In this document: positions 45,293 through 58,596 of the stretch, one piece after another
Layout of the letters: the number at the start of each line of letters is the position of its first letter
How positions within the stretch are numbered: the stretch's first letter is position 1
Assembly (NCBI GenBank): GCA_013339765.2
Contig: CM023451.1
Coordinates: 149,847,623 to 149,911,622 of the forward strand
Reading direction: 5' to 3'
DNA from: Haemaphysalis longicornis
Lineage: Eukaryota > Arthropoda > Arachnida > Ixodida > Ixodidae
Length of the DNA stretch: 64,000 nucleotides
Notes under the pieces: generated by a model
Seen by the model: the letters and a program-made list of their open reading frames with translations, nothing else
Database searches by the model: none
Told to the model about the DNA's origin: nothing
Program-made: the position numbers and the translations under genes

Positions 45293-48200
45293 GGGCTACA
45301 CCCATAGCGTGAGCTAGGTGGAGGGCCTGTTGCGTGCGAACTCTGAGGATGAAAAAGAAAATATTTTGCCCCCAGGGGTCTTTTTGTCTTCGTCCTTCTC
45401 ACCTTACCCTAACCACTGCGGCGATTCCCCTAGCTACTGCCACGGCTGCGAAATCTAAATGCTATCTTAATTAAAAACGGTGCCTGCGCGCAAAAGTTTC
45501 GCTTTTCCGCCATTCCGAGACCACTGACGTCGGCAAGTGTTCTTTACTCTGCGTTCCACGACTGCCGCTGGCGTTCTGATTATAGAGAGGAACTTTAGGT
45601 TAAGTTTGCGCACGTTTCGTTTCTGGAGCAGCTGGTCGGAAGTTGCTGTAGTTCAGCTCGGTATTCACGGTCAGCATTCCTCCTTTCGGGTGCACATGCC
45701 AGTGCAGGGGGCAGGACTATTAATTTCTGACGGGGTAGCGCTATGGCTTTCCATCCCGTATGCGAGGAAGCGTGCGCTCGTGTTTCGTAAGTGTCCCGAA
45801 GTTTCCAGTTGGGCGTTGAACAAGCTGCCGAATGAAAGAACGGATTTTTTGGTCGGTGTGACGAAAGAAGGCCGGAGGCGGTGTCGACTCCTTCCCTTCC
45901 GTTAGCAGCACTTCGGAAGCAACACACCCTAGATACGGCAGCCTTAACTATGGACGGGTGCTCGGGGTGGTCATTGCTGGTAGAATTAGCGACATTTAAA
46001 TGAGTTATGTACCTGTAGTTGTGGTTCTGTCGCTAGAGGTGATCAATCTTGCGGGGCGAGGCGTGACGTGATGGGAGCCAGCGAACATTTGCCCTCCTGG
46101 ACGGATCGGTGTCTGTTCGGAACCGCATCGGGGGATGCCTCACCGAGGAGAGCCGCAGCGTGCCGATGGTAATTGAATTCCTAAACTCGAAGCGCACGTG
46201 CACTGAGCGATCGTCTGCGTATGCATGCAGCGACCCGCGGGTGCCTAGCAATTCGACACAGGGGGTGTTGCTACTGACTACAAACTTTCACACTTCGCAA
46301 AGGGAAACACTATCGGTGAAATGGGAGCGCCATCTCACAAGCATGATACCGCGGGGAAATATGCCTTCCTAGATCAAATGAACCTGACCCCCACTACTTT
46401 ACGGCCCATCCCCTTTCACTTTGCTGAGTCTCGTGGAAGGAGATAGCCGCTTATAACTAATGGTGACGATATTAGTTGTAATGATGACCGGCTATTTTTG
46501 GGAGACCGCACATTGAAAGGCTGCCATTGTAAAAACAATCATAAGCCATTTCACTCTGTGGTTTACCAGCGAAGCTGTGTTGGGGACATGACGGCATGGT
46601 AGTGCAACAACACTTACATCAAAGTGTATGTGATTTTTTTTAGTGACAGCATCGTTACCACGATGCTCCGGGCGTCGTGACCCGCTCGTCCTTCTGTGCC
46701 GCCGGATCGGCGTGGGGTTTACGCTTGCACATGGCGTAGCGGCCCTTTCTGCTTCCCGGACAACCTTATCGGCAGGCGGTGACGTTTACATTATTCGCAC
46801 GGGCGCTGCGGCGACGGTCGCATTACTCGCGGCGTTGTTACTCCTGCCGATTTGTACGAACGCGTGATCCGCTGCGAGAGTGTTGTGTTTCTATTTCTGG
46901 CTCGTAAACTACGTCAAAAACACGGGGCAGTGATGCCTTTGGCTTCGACAGACCCTGACGATCCCTTTCCCTTTGCACCCCCGTGCTTGCAGGCATTGCT
47001 CGCGTTTTAATTTCCCCTTTACCAGCCTTTTTTTAAGAGCGTAATGCTATTGGACCCAAATGCGCTATTGACGTGCGTAAAGGGGCAAAAATATCCGCGA
47101 TAAGCATTCGGTGTGTTCGAAAAAAGAAGGCGAGGTGGAACGTCAAAGAGCTCGAGGTTAAAACGACATTAAATCGAGGCTTTTAGAACGAACGATATTT
47201 TCAAGTGTCTTCGTGGGTTTTTCGTTCGCCTATATAGTCACCCAGGCGTAATCGTTGAACAGAAAAAAGCGTGGGCTAGTTTTCAAACTGACAAACTAAG
47301 CTCTTTTGAACCCGCGAAGAAATATAGTTTTCGCGTATCGTCCGACACTCAGCATCGCGACGCTTGGATGCGAAGCGGAAAAATAAAACAACACGCGGAC
47401 TAAGCTGAAAGGAAGGAAAACGCCCGGTGCCACCGCATCCGAGGCCATCGAGGCGGGAGAATTGCAGACCCGAAAGTCGGGCCGGGCAGCAACAGCTTGT
47501 CGGCGACGTATACGGCTGAACGAACAGAGCGTCGCGGAAGTAGGGTGGTTGTGGCGCGCACAGAACGCGCGGTTCCCATTCAGTGCGTCCCGGGCGGGCA
47601 GGCATGCTTTTATTAACTCGTGCCACGCAAAAACAACGGACGAAGCAGCCGTTATTCGCACTCGCCTTCTGCTATTCTTTCCTCCCAAGCAACCACAGAA
47701 GAAGAAAAAAATGAAGGAATGATAGGCGATGCTAGAGAGGAGTCAGAGCAAGCAGGCTTACGCAGAAGATGGGACGGAGGAGCTGCAAGCCGCAAAGGCT
47801 GGGTTTTACAAAGAGAGTCCGTTCGTTCTGGTGTCCGTTGTGAGAATAACGGAAGTGCCAGATTGGTATAAGCTGGCATTGGTACCGAGGCGGCGTTACG
47901 AGGATAAACGCGGAAGACTAATGACTGAAAGCGCAATCACTTTCTCTTTCTGTGCACGCCAGGCTGTGGTGTTCGCGTGTTTTGCGCACGCCTGCTTTCA
48001 CTTGGCACCATTCCAATCCGGCATGCGTCCAGCGACGAAATGGAACATTTGAAAGACCACAGAAGCTAATTCAGTTTCCTCTAGAGGCAACAAAAGCTAA
48101 ACTTCATTTGATGAATAGTTGAGGTTTACGGGAAGGTGTCTAATTATTTCATTAGCGCGGCCTACCTGATGCTATTCACGCATCATGTAGATTCTTTTCA

Positions 48201-48900
48201 AAGCCATTTTTTGTCTTCCTTTTCCTTCTTGTGGTATCCGCGTATACCCGCGGACATGTGTTTAGTAGCAAACAAGACTTTTCTTTCCCACAGATAACCC
48301 CCTTAAACACTTCCTGCACTACTTTTCCGCCGTTCGTAATAACCAGCCGCTTTGAAGGCTCTTTGACCGCGCGGGATGAAAAGAAACTTGGTTTATTCTG
48401 TTCCATGACTCAGTTTGGGGGTCAGCAACAAAGTGCGTGCTTTTCAAACCTATTTTCTATATTAGAATTCAGTTTAGGATTTTGGGAACCCACAAAGAAA
48501 ATTAAGAACGGGATAATCAGGATACGCTCTTGAATAATCAGGCGTATTTGAATGTTACGTCTTTAATACGTCTTTATTTAAATATTATTTGGAAATGTGC
48601 CCTCTCGGTAGATCGGTAAACATTCCCTATAACTGGATACAACGCTCACTCTAGAAGCACCGCCAGTCACCTCCGCCCAATTTTAACAAAAGAGCATCAG
48701 ATGTAGTTGTAAACACATCGACAAAAGCTCTGATAGAGTACCTGCAACACAGAGGTCTAGACCAGTCTCTGTAAATACCTCGATGTCTCTGCACGCAACA
48801 AAGTTCTTCAACATCATCGCCATCATCTTCATCACGTCATCAACTGGCGTAGCAAGTTTAGCATTTTAGCCCGGCTAACATCGCCAGATTTCATTAAAGA

Positions 48901-48903
<3 letters not shown>
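45293..48903. other. No recognised gene or element
   Basis: Includes GC-richer patches at 46,050-46,370, 46,640-46,870 and 47,280-48,050 with open frames of 70-130 codons on both strands. None shows a recognisable domain or splice architecture that I trust. Confidence 0.45.

Positions 48904-48985
<82 letters not shown>
48904..48985. repeat. (TC)n-(TA)n compound microsatellite
   Basis: About 14 TC units followed by about 27 TA units. Confidence 0.97.
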
Positions 48986-48987
<2 letters not shown>

Positions 48988-51649
48988 GTGCACCATACTG
49001 CTCACCGAACATCAGCAAAAAATGCGATATTGATGACGGTTGAACTCAAGGTCCTGCTTTCGAGACGCTTGTTTTTCTTAACAATTCACGCTGGCAAAGA
49101 GGAGTAAAACAATTACTTTGGTCACTAGTTACAGGTCGATCAAGAGTTACATCGTGGTGTCTCAGCCATTTCTTTCCCTCAGCCGCAATTACTAACTAAA
49201 CGTTCAGTTGGTGTGGGTGTCCGATTCTCCAAAACGAGAGAAACCGAAAAAAAAGTAATAAAAAGAGCTTGACAAAACGATCGCCTTGCAGTTCTGAGCA
49301 ATCCATTTTCGCACCCCAGCGATTTCGTCCTGTCCCTTTTTTTGCCGGACTTCCATTCCAGCATGGCGCCTGTGACCACACAACCGCAAACCGGTCTTCC
49401 AAAACAAACGCGGAACTCCGTACACATGTCAGCCAAAAGCAACTTCTGCCTTCTGAGTCAGCCAATATCAGCTTCCAAGCCAGGCGTGGGCTTCCCGCAA
49501 GTCACGAAAGAGCATAGAGAAAGCAAATAAGAGCAGCAAAAAGGCCCAGAGCATTGACTCGCTTGAGCGCCACGGATTCGCAAGGAGCGGACGACGGGAA
49601 AGAAAGGCAGCTATTTAAAAAAGCACCAAAACCCAGGAAGGAGCAAGCCTCGGAGCTAGCTTTCCGTAAGGCCGGTCGTCCGCCGACCCGTGGCGGTCAC
49701 ATTCAGGCTTCGAACAGCGTTTTCTTTTTTGGCGGAGCGATGCGGAAGCTGGGAGGACTGGGATGAGAGCGTGAGGGCGGGGGAGAGAGTGGCTGGACAG
49801 CGAGAGCTAAAGATGAAGGAATGGAGGATGCCTGGCAGGAACCCGAGCGACGTCGCAGAAGAGAGGACGGCATTTGGCTCGGACTTGTCGCGAGGCGGAT
49901 CTCATTTTCTCGCTGACACAGGCTGGCAGCTCCGGCTATACGTACGCCGTCCGCAGAGGCCGAGACGGGCGAGGAAGGGGGGCGGCGGGAGGCAAGACAG
50001 CGCCCGCTTGCGAGTCACGCGGCTTCTCGCTGGGCAGGCTTAATGTGAGTTACTTGGATATCCCGTGTGTTGTATCCCAGCACCGGCAGGCCGGTCTTCC
50101 CGTTCACGGAAGCCACTTCGACAATGCCCGCTTTTTTACACCAAGGGGATGGAAAAAAATTGAAAAGAAAGGGTAGAAGCGCTGACAGAAAAAGTAGTCG
50201 ATCGACCGTAGCCTAAAATTCTTGACCAGCGCGAGCAAAGAAAATGAGACAAATTCAGTGGTTCAGTTTCACCACACGGCACTCATTATGCCAATATATA
50301 CAGCCAAGAAAATTTTGGGGAATGATGATGTATAACATACAATTTAGCTAAAATTTTCGGTCTGCGTTTTGACATCCCGCAATTTCAGACATGGTGTCCT
50401 GCCGTGGGGAATGCCTCAGCGCGGATCACAATTTTTCTTTCAGTGAAATTGTGTGTACGGTGCTCTCACTTGCCGAACTTGCTTTGTTGGCGACTTGAAT
50501 TGGTCCCTCACGTGCATTGTGGGGAAGCTGAACCACACGACTTCCTTAGAGTGCATAATTATGCAGTGTAAAACAGCTCCGTCAGTAGACGTCTGCAAAC
50601 ATCTCCGAAATTGACCTTCTACAAAAGGTGCTCGTCTCGTGAACGTGTTATTTTTGTTATCGGGGTTGAGGCCTCCGAGAATGCAAGGTTTGAAATTACA
50701 TTCGGGATAACTGTTTAATTTTTACGTGGTGGAGTCCGCGATCAAGTAAGAGAGATTTTTAGGCAATCATGCATGTAAAAACTTCACCTTGTCGTGTACA
50801 GTGGAATCAGCTTTTGATGCATGATTGTGTTGGGGCGGCCATGTAGAACTGAACTATATTTATAGGCAACGATCCTCGTGAGTTTTGCATTTATTTCGTT
50901 ACCCCTGAACCCACTGCTCGAAATGTACCAGTAGGAACACCCGACCTGAATTTATTGCGGTTATCAGCCGTCGAGAAATCCCCGAAGGGCCGAGACATCT
51001 GCCAGTGTAGTAACTAATACGCTGTGGTCTATATGTCTTTAACCTCGCCTCCCTCCCGTGCCGCTTTTTAAATAAGGTTTATTAGTTATTTGTCTAAAAG
51101 CCAACCCTACGTCAATTATTTAATCAAAGAACGTTGTAATGTTCGTAGCGTGTACTTGTGTTTTCCTTTAATCTTCCTGAGGCTTCTTGTGCGGTGAATA
51201 ACGTGGCAATGTATGAGCTGTGCCTCTAGTAGAAGAACCATAATGTAATATTGATTACGTTTAGATACGCAATACACAATGAATGCACGGAAGTAGTAGT
51301 ATTTTGTAAACTATGTTGCACACACACACTTCGCATTCAGGCTTGTTGTTATAAGGCACATAGATTGTGCTAGTGGGTATTGCACTGAGGAAGAACAACT
51401 GCAGAACGATTAAGCACGGTTGAAAATTCGGAGGTACCCCCCCCCCCCCCCCCCCCCAATCTTGAGGTTACTAGCCAAACAATGCTACGCATTAAAACGG
51501 TCGTCTGCATTGATGCCTGCGTGCTTGCTTAATATATTTGCGGGTGTAGTGTGCCCCAGTAGTCTCTCAGAACGAAGTATCGCAACGAGTACTGCACGTG
51601 CATCCGCAAGAACGACGCTGGTTGCGTTAAAATGACAAAAATCGCTCAC
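48986..51649. other. Putative intron downstream of the Ig exon; no other exon recognised
   Basis: In the gene's (minus) direction this follows the donor at 51,649. I looked for a Dscam Ig2-like exon and saw none. It has a GC-rich, Arg-rich patch at 49,650-50,060 and a C21 tract at 51,437-51,457. Confidence 0.4.
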
Positions 51650-51982
51650 CGGCGCGCACATGGACGTCTCTGCTACCGACGACTCCGATGCGATTCGAGG
51701 CGAGGCAGCGGTACGTGGCCGAGTGGACGTCTTGCCGGTACTGGTCCGCCCGGAACGGCAGGAACTCGAGGGATCCGTCGGCCCGCACCCGGCGTAAGCC
51801 AGGAAGGTCCAGCGCGGGTGACCCTTGGGCTACACCGGTGTCATCCAGGGCGAGCCATCGGAGGTCCGGCGTTGGGTGACCCCGCGCCGAACACTCCAGG
51901 CTTCCTCCCGTGCTGTTGTGGAAGCGAAGGCGCGGAGGCGGCTCGCGAACCAGTCTGGGTCCCTGGCCCGACAGCGAGGCCC
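51650..51982 (-). CDS. Dscam: Dscam-like receptor, single exon encoding the first Ig domain
   Basis: Dscam proteins are neuronal/immune cell-surface receptors built of Ig and fibronectin III domains. This 333-base exon is open throughout: 110 full codons with a split codon at each end, phase 1-1. Residues: GPRLVREPPPRLRF 7-20, NST glycosylation site 22-24, first Ig cysteine C30 in LEC, core W42, LPGLRRVRADGSLEF 59-73, PFRADQYRQDVHSATYRC 75-92 with C92, and GSRDVHVRA 102-110. GP-EPP-F-NSTG, PFRA-YRQ-VHS-Y-C and SRDV-VRA are diagnostic of Dscam Ig1. The acceptor is CGCTTACAG after a pyrimidine-rich tract; the donor is G|GTGAGC at 51,649. Translation starts elsewhere, upstream. It could be any paralogue of the Dscam family, which is expanded in chelicerates. 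Confidence 0.88.
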
Positions 51983-52412
51983 CTGTAAGCGGATTCGAGA
52001 GACCAGACGTCAGAAAAGAAAAAAAACACTATCGTGTAGCACACTCAAAAAGGCGGTATTTCAACTAGAGTATAGACGTCTACCTCTATTACAAGAGCTG
52101 ATTAGGGCAATTTTCTGGTGTCCCCTATATAAAAAGAGTAAAAAAGACTATTTTTTCTATCTGTCAAGGTGACATAAGTGTCAAAAAATTGGGGGTGCGT
52201 CTTTAGGATTTTAAGTGCTGTCCAGGACACGCGTCCTTTTTGGAAGTTCCGACATGCCGTTTTAGAGTCGGTGAATAATAGTGCTCTGCCGCAGCAGGTG
52301 GTTATTCCCAAGGCGATGGCTGCTTCTTCCGCCGTTTCGGTGTTACGAGCCGTTATTGTTGCCGACGTAAGTACCCTGCTGCGTTGGTCCGCGACGATTA
52401 TTTAAAAAGCAG
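51983..52412. other. Putative intron sequence immediately upstream of the Ig exon
   Basis: On the minus strand it supplies the polypyrimidine tract (TTTTTTTTCTTTTCTG at about 52,013-52,028) and acceptor of the Dscam-like exon. No other feature recognised. Confidence 0.5.
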
Positions 52413-53045
52413 TGTGGATGCCTCGAACCCGGGGCATGAAAGAATGGCGGGAAACGAAGTAGCACTCGCTGCAGCCCGAGCACATACCAGCCGGGCCTTT
52501 CGTCACCCAAAATATGTGCTGCAACGAGCGCAGCAGGTGTACCTATCACATGTAGGGCCATACCGCACCACTACTGAATTGAGCTGAGGAGATATCCCCC
52601 ACCACACCTCCATCTCAACGACGAAGCAAGCGTAATTATTCGTCGCTTCCAAACAAACATGTACACGCATGAAATAATAGTGAACCCATCTACCGCACAC
52701 AATTTCCGTATCTCTGCCCTTACTGAGACATACCCGACGCCTTGCCACACATGATCCTGGAGTGTCCTTGCGAGGACCGCCGCCCAGACCCGCCTGTGGA
52801 TAGCCAAGCACCCTTAACAACAATGACTGCCGCACCACAAGATAATGCAAGCCCCCATACAACCGGTCAATACAACATTGCTGAAAGCTGGAGGCCCTGA
52901 TCGTAGGCGAGGATCCGGAGGACCGGAAGAATCTGGTAAATCGGGCGAAGACGGCAGCCACCGCCAGAGGTATCCTGGACTGAGGAGACCTACCACCTCG
53001 GACAGGCAAGGACCAAGTCCTGGCTAGTCTTTCCAGCCAACAAGC
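52413..53045 (+). mobile_element. I-group LINE 3' fragment
   Basis: Begins with the last RNase H motif, NPGHERMAGNEVALAAARAH, at about 52,425-52,485. It continues with HPKYVLQRAQQVY and, in another frame, a C-terminal PHMILECPCEDRRPDPP near 52,745-52,795. It ends with CCTGGACTGAGGAGACC and a (CT)n tail at 53,044-53,067. Probably a severely 5'-truncated insertion. It is antisense to the Dscam-like exon and sits in its presumed upstream intron. Confidence 0.75.
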
Positions 53046-53067
53046 ATCTCTCTCTCTCTCTCTCTCT
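53044..53067. repeat. (CT)n at LINE 3' end
   Basis: About 12 CT units directly at the end of the LINE fragment, similar to the TTTCTCTCTC tail of the LINE ending at 30,240. Confidence 0.9.
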
Positions 53068-56000
53068 TACAACTCATGTATTTCAAATAAAAAAAATTGA
53101 ATAATGTGTTATAATCACACACAGAGAAAAATACATTGCCGTGTTTTATACAAGAGGAGGTCCATAAGTCAGAAAGTGCAGGAGAACCTTTTGGTAGATG
53201 TGACATACTACTAAAGCGCATTAAAGCCTGAATACAAATGAATTAGCAAGTACATCAGCCTGTCAAAAGAGTGGTAATGAAAGGTACGGGGTAAACCTTC
53301 TGTAACCATGCATAAAAGCTCACGGAGGTACACCTGCAACCGTTTGATGCATGTTCTGCACTACGTGCATGCCTAATTAATTGATCTCTCTCTATAGAAT
53401 GAACGCGTTGACGTAACGCGTCGTGTTTTGAACGGGTGAAGTGCTTGCGTACTTAAATTGTCCAAACTCTGTTCTCGTTATTTGTATGAATTTATAATTT
53501 TTATGATATAGCTTGCTCTTGCCAAGTGTACTCTTGTCGTCTGCTCAGCGAATCGCTGCATATGGTCATGTATCCAAATGCTGCTGCCGAAGCATTCTAA
53601 GAGGTATTCATATTATTTAGCATAAATATGAACTGCGTTACCAGCGATTACCGTTGTTGGTAACTATGCAACCTGTTTTCTGTCTTTAATAATTAAGCCC
53701 TCATGTTTAGTGCAAAAAATGGTGAGTTTGAAAGAGATGATATTCGGAGAAAACCGACGTATTTTAAAAATATCCACATTGCCGTCAGTATGATTTCATA
53801 TAGTAAAATCATAAGTGTGTGTTACAATTTAATTTTTTTCTGAGTGCATCTAACGAACTGTAAAATAAATTATTTTGGAAAAGTTAACATATCCCGCACG
53901 AAAACCTAATAGTAAAAGCCAGAGACGAAAAACCTGGAATCGCAAAATAGGATTGTTTATATTCAGGCAGAAACAAAACTCAGGCCGAGATTATCAATTT
54001 ATCCATCACGCATATAAATTATTACCACCAAAAAAGAGCTGCAAATGAGCATACATTCGCTTTTAAGGGTGGGAAGGAACGAACACTCGGAGCGACTGAC
54101 ATCTTGCCAAAGAACATCGGGGCGAAGACTGTGACGAAGCAAGTAAAAAAAAAATACATTCCTAATGGCACGTTTTTGTTTCGCGACAAGCTCGCAACGA
54201 GAGACACTGCATTACCATAATTCAAATTCGATAGAGTTTGGAACGCGGCGTGCGCGGATCTCTACATTATCCCTGTACATTCTGGCTGGCTGTCACACGC
54301 ACACACGAGTTTTCAGTTGAAAGGGTCGTTGTCGCTCAGTACTCTGACCTTCCTCTCTTTGTTTTTGGGCACCGCACTTGCTGTGGCTTAACTGAGATTT
54401 AAAGCAGGCAAGCCGACGCCCGAAACGTGCGTCTTGTTATTTACACCTCCGGTCCAGCTTAAACACAGTCCAGACGTTTATAACTGCACGCATTACACGT
54501 CACTCGCACCCACGCGAATTTCGTGGACGTACTCGACAGGGCGTGGACGTCGACGTCGGGCCGAGGAAAATAGATGTCCATTCGTGTCTCTAACGACGCG
54601 GCGTGAGCGAGCTTGTTCCGGGCTGGAAAAAGAAAAAGTACGAGAAACTTCGACGAAGCCGTAGCAGATGGAGTCTCGCGTATCAGCCGCTTTCGATATG
54701 AATTCTGGATGAACTTGAAGGTGGGACTTCTCATCTCGTCCACACCATGTTTCGGGGTGTTTTTCTTTCATTTCCCCTCCCATTTTCTCTTTTTCCTTCT
54801 ACTTCATTCTGTCTACGTAAAGCTTTTCAAAAAAAGAAAAAAAAAATCTTACGTAAAGCTTTTCAAAAAAAGAAAAAAAAATCTTGCTCAGTGCTTCTTC
54901 GGCTTGCAGAGAAGGACGACCTGTGAGCGTGAAGCATGAGTGAAGGAGTGTAAGAGAGAAAGCTAGAGAGGGAAAGAAAGAGACAGTGAAGCGAGAAAGA
55001 GAGCACAAAAACTCAACGGAGCGTAAAAGAGAAAGTGCGCGACAACTCAGCCATGGCTCGTACAGTTTTCTTCGGCGGCGTTGGAAAGAAATATGCGCTG
55101 CGAGATGTCCTAACGGAAACAAAATAAAGTGAGAAAATACGCGACGCTTAACACCGGTGGCTGGCACGAAGAGCATCATCAGTCTTTGCGCGGATCAAAA
55201 AGAACGATTTCTTTATCACACGTCGCTTTTATCACACTCGAATAACACATTTTCGCGCTTGTTTTACGCGTCGAAAAATGCGGACAGAGACGGGGGAGCT
55301 TGGTTATTGTGCAATAAGTGCTGGCTGAATACACACAAATGAGTGGATGAAATGCCAATGGTAGAATAAACAAGAAAGCAGCGAAACTCGAAAGGAAGAA
55401 AGCAAAAATAACAGCGACATTCGTGGTAGCCGACTGCGGTAGTGTATAGAGTGCTTTATTGCGTGAATACAGCGATAAGAAATGGTATGCTTGTGGAATG
55501 AAAACAAACATATCCTGAGTGCTCGGCAAACGAAGAAGCCGGAGGGATGGTAATGCAATCGAAATTGAAGAGAAAAAAAAAAAAAGGCTCAAATGGCGAG
55601 TGCTGAAAGAACGCGCTGGGAAAGTTCGGCAAAAAATAATGAAAGAATTGCATTCAGGTTTCAGACGAGAAAATAAATAATGACGTGCGGAGTGCATACC
55701 GGCGGGAACCATAAGTTTGGAACGAAACTCGGCGGTCCATTTTTCTTCTTCAAAGGCGCATTCCAAAGCCCGCGGCGTGTGGAAATTCTCCGGCAGACGG
55801 CACGGCTGCGGTGCTCCGCGCCGAACTGTTCAGGTCGCTCTGAATCAAGGCGGCCATACTCTTTGAGCAAACATCGATTGTTTTCAGGGTGATTTTACTT
55901 ATCACTTTTTATAAGGATACGATTACCAAGAGCGAATTGGTTTAGAAATAGTTTCTCTCCTCCTTCTCCTCCACCCGCAACATTTGGTGCATGTTTCTTA

Positions 56001-58274
56001 GTGTTTTTATATCTCAGAAGACTCTAATCGGCGTTCACTGCCATGTGCACCTTCCAATCGCAGTGTGATAGCTGAACGCTCTGGTAGGAATATTTATGTC
56101 AGATTATGAGGAAGTTGATTTTGCTGCGTCTGGCGGTTCACTCTTTCCTACTATTTCGCGAGACCTTTTATTTCCACCCAACAACACTTTTCCCGGTACG
56201 CTGAAATGCTCTCCGTTTCATTGTGCCGAACGTATCTTGGCGAGCATCCGGGCTTCAGCGAAACAAAACAGACACAATGCCTCTGCTGCTAGCTCACCGA
56301 AGTGAAATTTGTTCCATCTTAAACCTACTGAGCATACTGTTGGCAGCCCAAAAACCTGTTTCTTGGCGGAATTTGAGTTTTCGCTGTTTTGAAAGCGTCC
56401 AGATTGGTCAATGCTTTTGTATATATGACTCAGAACAGCCTTTTTATTTGCAGCGCGCGGTTTTTCTCGGCCGTTCCAGTAGTTTGTAATGCTGAAGATC
56501 GGTGCTTCCTAAAATAACGCAATTCAGAATCGAATGACGTGCCTACTTATTATTGCGCTTACCGGCGTTGTGGTTGCACTTTAAAAAGCCTTTTCCGCCC
56601 GCGTGCAGTCGCGCTGCAGAAAATTGCGGCGTGTTGTGGCGTCTCTTCCTTTGAGTTTGTATACTTATGAACAAACGAAATGCAACGCTAAACAACGGGC
56701 TAGAACGCGCAATATTAAAAATACTGTTCTTTGAGGTGCAATAATGGCGCGGTGATTGGAATATTTGGAAAGCCACATTTCCAAACTTCGTTTTGTATTT
56801 AGGCCATGCGTCAATTTGACTTACATCGAAATAAATCGCACTATATGGGTGTTTTGCTTCATAATTTTGTGTTCCCATTTCATTTGTCCATTATTGTACC
56901 TGCTTGGGAGTCGCGCTAGAAGAGGGCAGTTTTTCTTCTTTTTTTTTTAGGATGCGCCCTTACCAGAGCTTGGGAAACCAATTCGTGTGGTATTAGCTAC
57001 GCAAATTTTCATTTATCCGTCATATTTTGCACATTGTGAGAAAACTAAGAGCCGTCTGTAGTGTTATTTATAAATTAAGAATGGTTTGTGACGTCCGCCT
57101 ACGAAAGATGCTGAACAAATATTTGGACGAATCGATATTGAGGTACGGGATAACGATTTATGGGTGGGTGGTTAAAAAGAGAAATTGAATATTTTGAATA
57201 CCATTATTCGTAAAATAGAAAGAAACGTTGTCTATGCATCAACATGCAGTACGGCAGCCATTGGAGATGTAGTGTGTAGTCCCTCTATGATAACAGTGCA
57301 AAAAATTCTGGTGCCTACATTGCTCACGAAACACCTTTTTCTAGATTAATACAAAATAAAAATAAGAAAACTTGGGACCACTCGTCATGTAGAACCTTTT
57401 ATCAGAGCTAGAGCTTACACAGGGTATGGTTAGAGAACACAAGCCTTCTATGTACCTTTTTATTTTAATATTTCGTACAGATTCTTCAGTGGCTTCAGCT
57501 AGCAAACTGAAAAAAAAACGTACAAATTATTGGGTGCAATCAAACATAGACTAGCGTGTATTGTCACTCTGTAATGTTATTTCAATTGTTGTGTATAGCA
57601 GTGCCTGTTCTTTTTGTGTGGGCTCTCTTCTCGGTTGACAATCATGAAAATAATGTATTACAGTTATTCCCTTCTATATCCTTAGTTATGTATGTGCTTT
57701 ACTGCTCTTATATTTATGTGCATAGTCCAAGCACAGTTTTGTTATTCAATCGCACTGCCAGTTGCTTTCTGTCTATTGTAATAAGCTGATTGGGTGATTG
57801 ATGTTTGTGTGATCACTGGGCTGCCCCGTCCGCATGTAAGCTGAGCTCCTCCGAGTGCTTCTGCGGTAAGGCAAAAATTACAACGACCGGTCTGCTAATT
57901 CTCGTTGCTAACGTTTCAATGGACAGGAATTGAGTGTGCGGACACTTTAAGCGCTGCGAATGGCCCACTGCCATTCAAACAGTCCATTTTTCGCAGGAAG
58001 AAAGTGCAGGGAGATGATCCCAGCCTCAGCAGGTTGATGACTGCGTACCGTACAAAGGTTATGATATTTCGCCATGCACGTATTTTTGTTCTCCGAAATT
58101 TCTACATAAGGGGAAATACGCGCATTTCATTCTCATCTTTATGGTTGTAATTGAAATTTTTTGAGCTGAGGTTCAGCCGTTCACTTTCTTGATAATCGCG
58201 CGAGGCGTCGACGGGTGGGTGGGTCAGTTCCTTATCGCGGTAGATAGCGGCGAAATGAGAAAGGGTAGTTTGCA
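53068..58274. other. No recognised gene
   Basis: AT-rich sequence. The only clear structure is the 36-bp tandem duplication at 54,814. Purine-rich plus-strand segments at 54,930-55,030. Frames up to 195 codons (55,179-55,766, minus) are phenylalanine/serine-rich translations of purine-rich sequence and are not convincing. Confidence 0.45.
54814..54884. repeat. 36-bp tandem duplication
   Basis: TACGTAAAGCTTTTC followed by A-rich sequence and ATCT occurs twice in a row (54,814-54,849 and 54,850-54,884); the second is one A shorter. Confidence 0.9.
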
Positions 58275-58528
58275 CAGTCCGCAGGCGCTGAACAGTCCCG
58301 GCCAGTGCATCCGTGGTCTGCTAGACTGTTCCTCTAAGCACGACACAACCCCTCTGGGCTGTTTATTAGCCGCCTTGTAGTGAACGAAGCGCACGTAAAA
58401 TCACTGTCGCCGTCCGGCACTAAGGATAGCTGGCTGATTATAAGGGGAAGGGGTTGTGTCGTGCTTGAGCGAACAGCCTAGCAGACGACGGTTGCACTGA
58501 CGGGTGAGTTCTGCGCATGCGAACTGGC
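58275..58528. mobile_element. Foldback element, arms about 80 bases
   Basis: The arm at 58,275-58,353 (ending CTAAGCACGACACAACCCCT) pairs with the arm at 58,449-58,528 (starting AGGGGTTGTGTCGTGCTTGA). Over the inner 51 bases about 44 match. The outer parts (CAGTCCGCAGGCGC / GCGCATGCGAACTG) also pair. The loop is about 95 bases. It could be a MITE or hairpin satellite; no target duplication identified. Confidence 0.7.
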
Positions 58529-58596
58529 CGAACTACCCTCGCTTGTTTCACCGCTGTCCTACCTGCGCTAGCCCGCCCGCCGATCGACGCTCCCGC

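Noticed and set aside
51841..52044. 67-codon minus-strand ORF overlapping the Ig exon
   Set aside because: Different frame from the Dscam-like reading; the Ig frame explains the sequence far better.
54434..54939. Overlapping ORFs near 54.5-54.9 kb as a host gene
   Set aside because: Both strands are open to similar length, no domain, and one includes the 36-bp A-rich duplication.
55179..55766. 195-codon minus-strand ORF
   Set aside because: Phe/Ser/Leu-rich, no conserved motif, low-complexity stretches; treated as chance.
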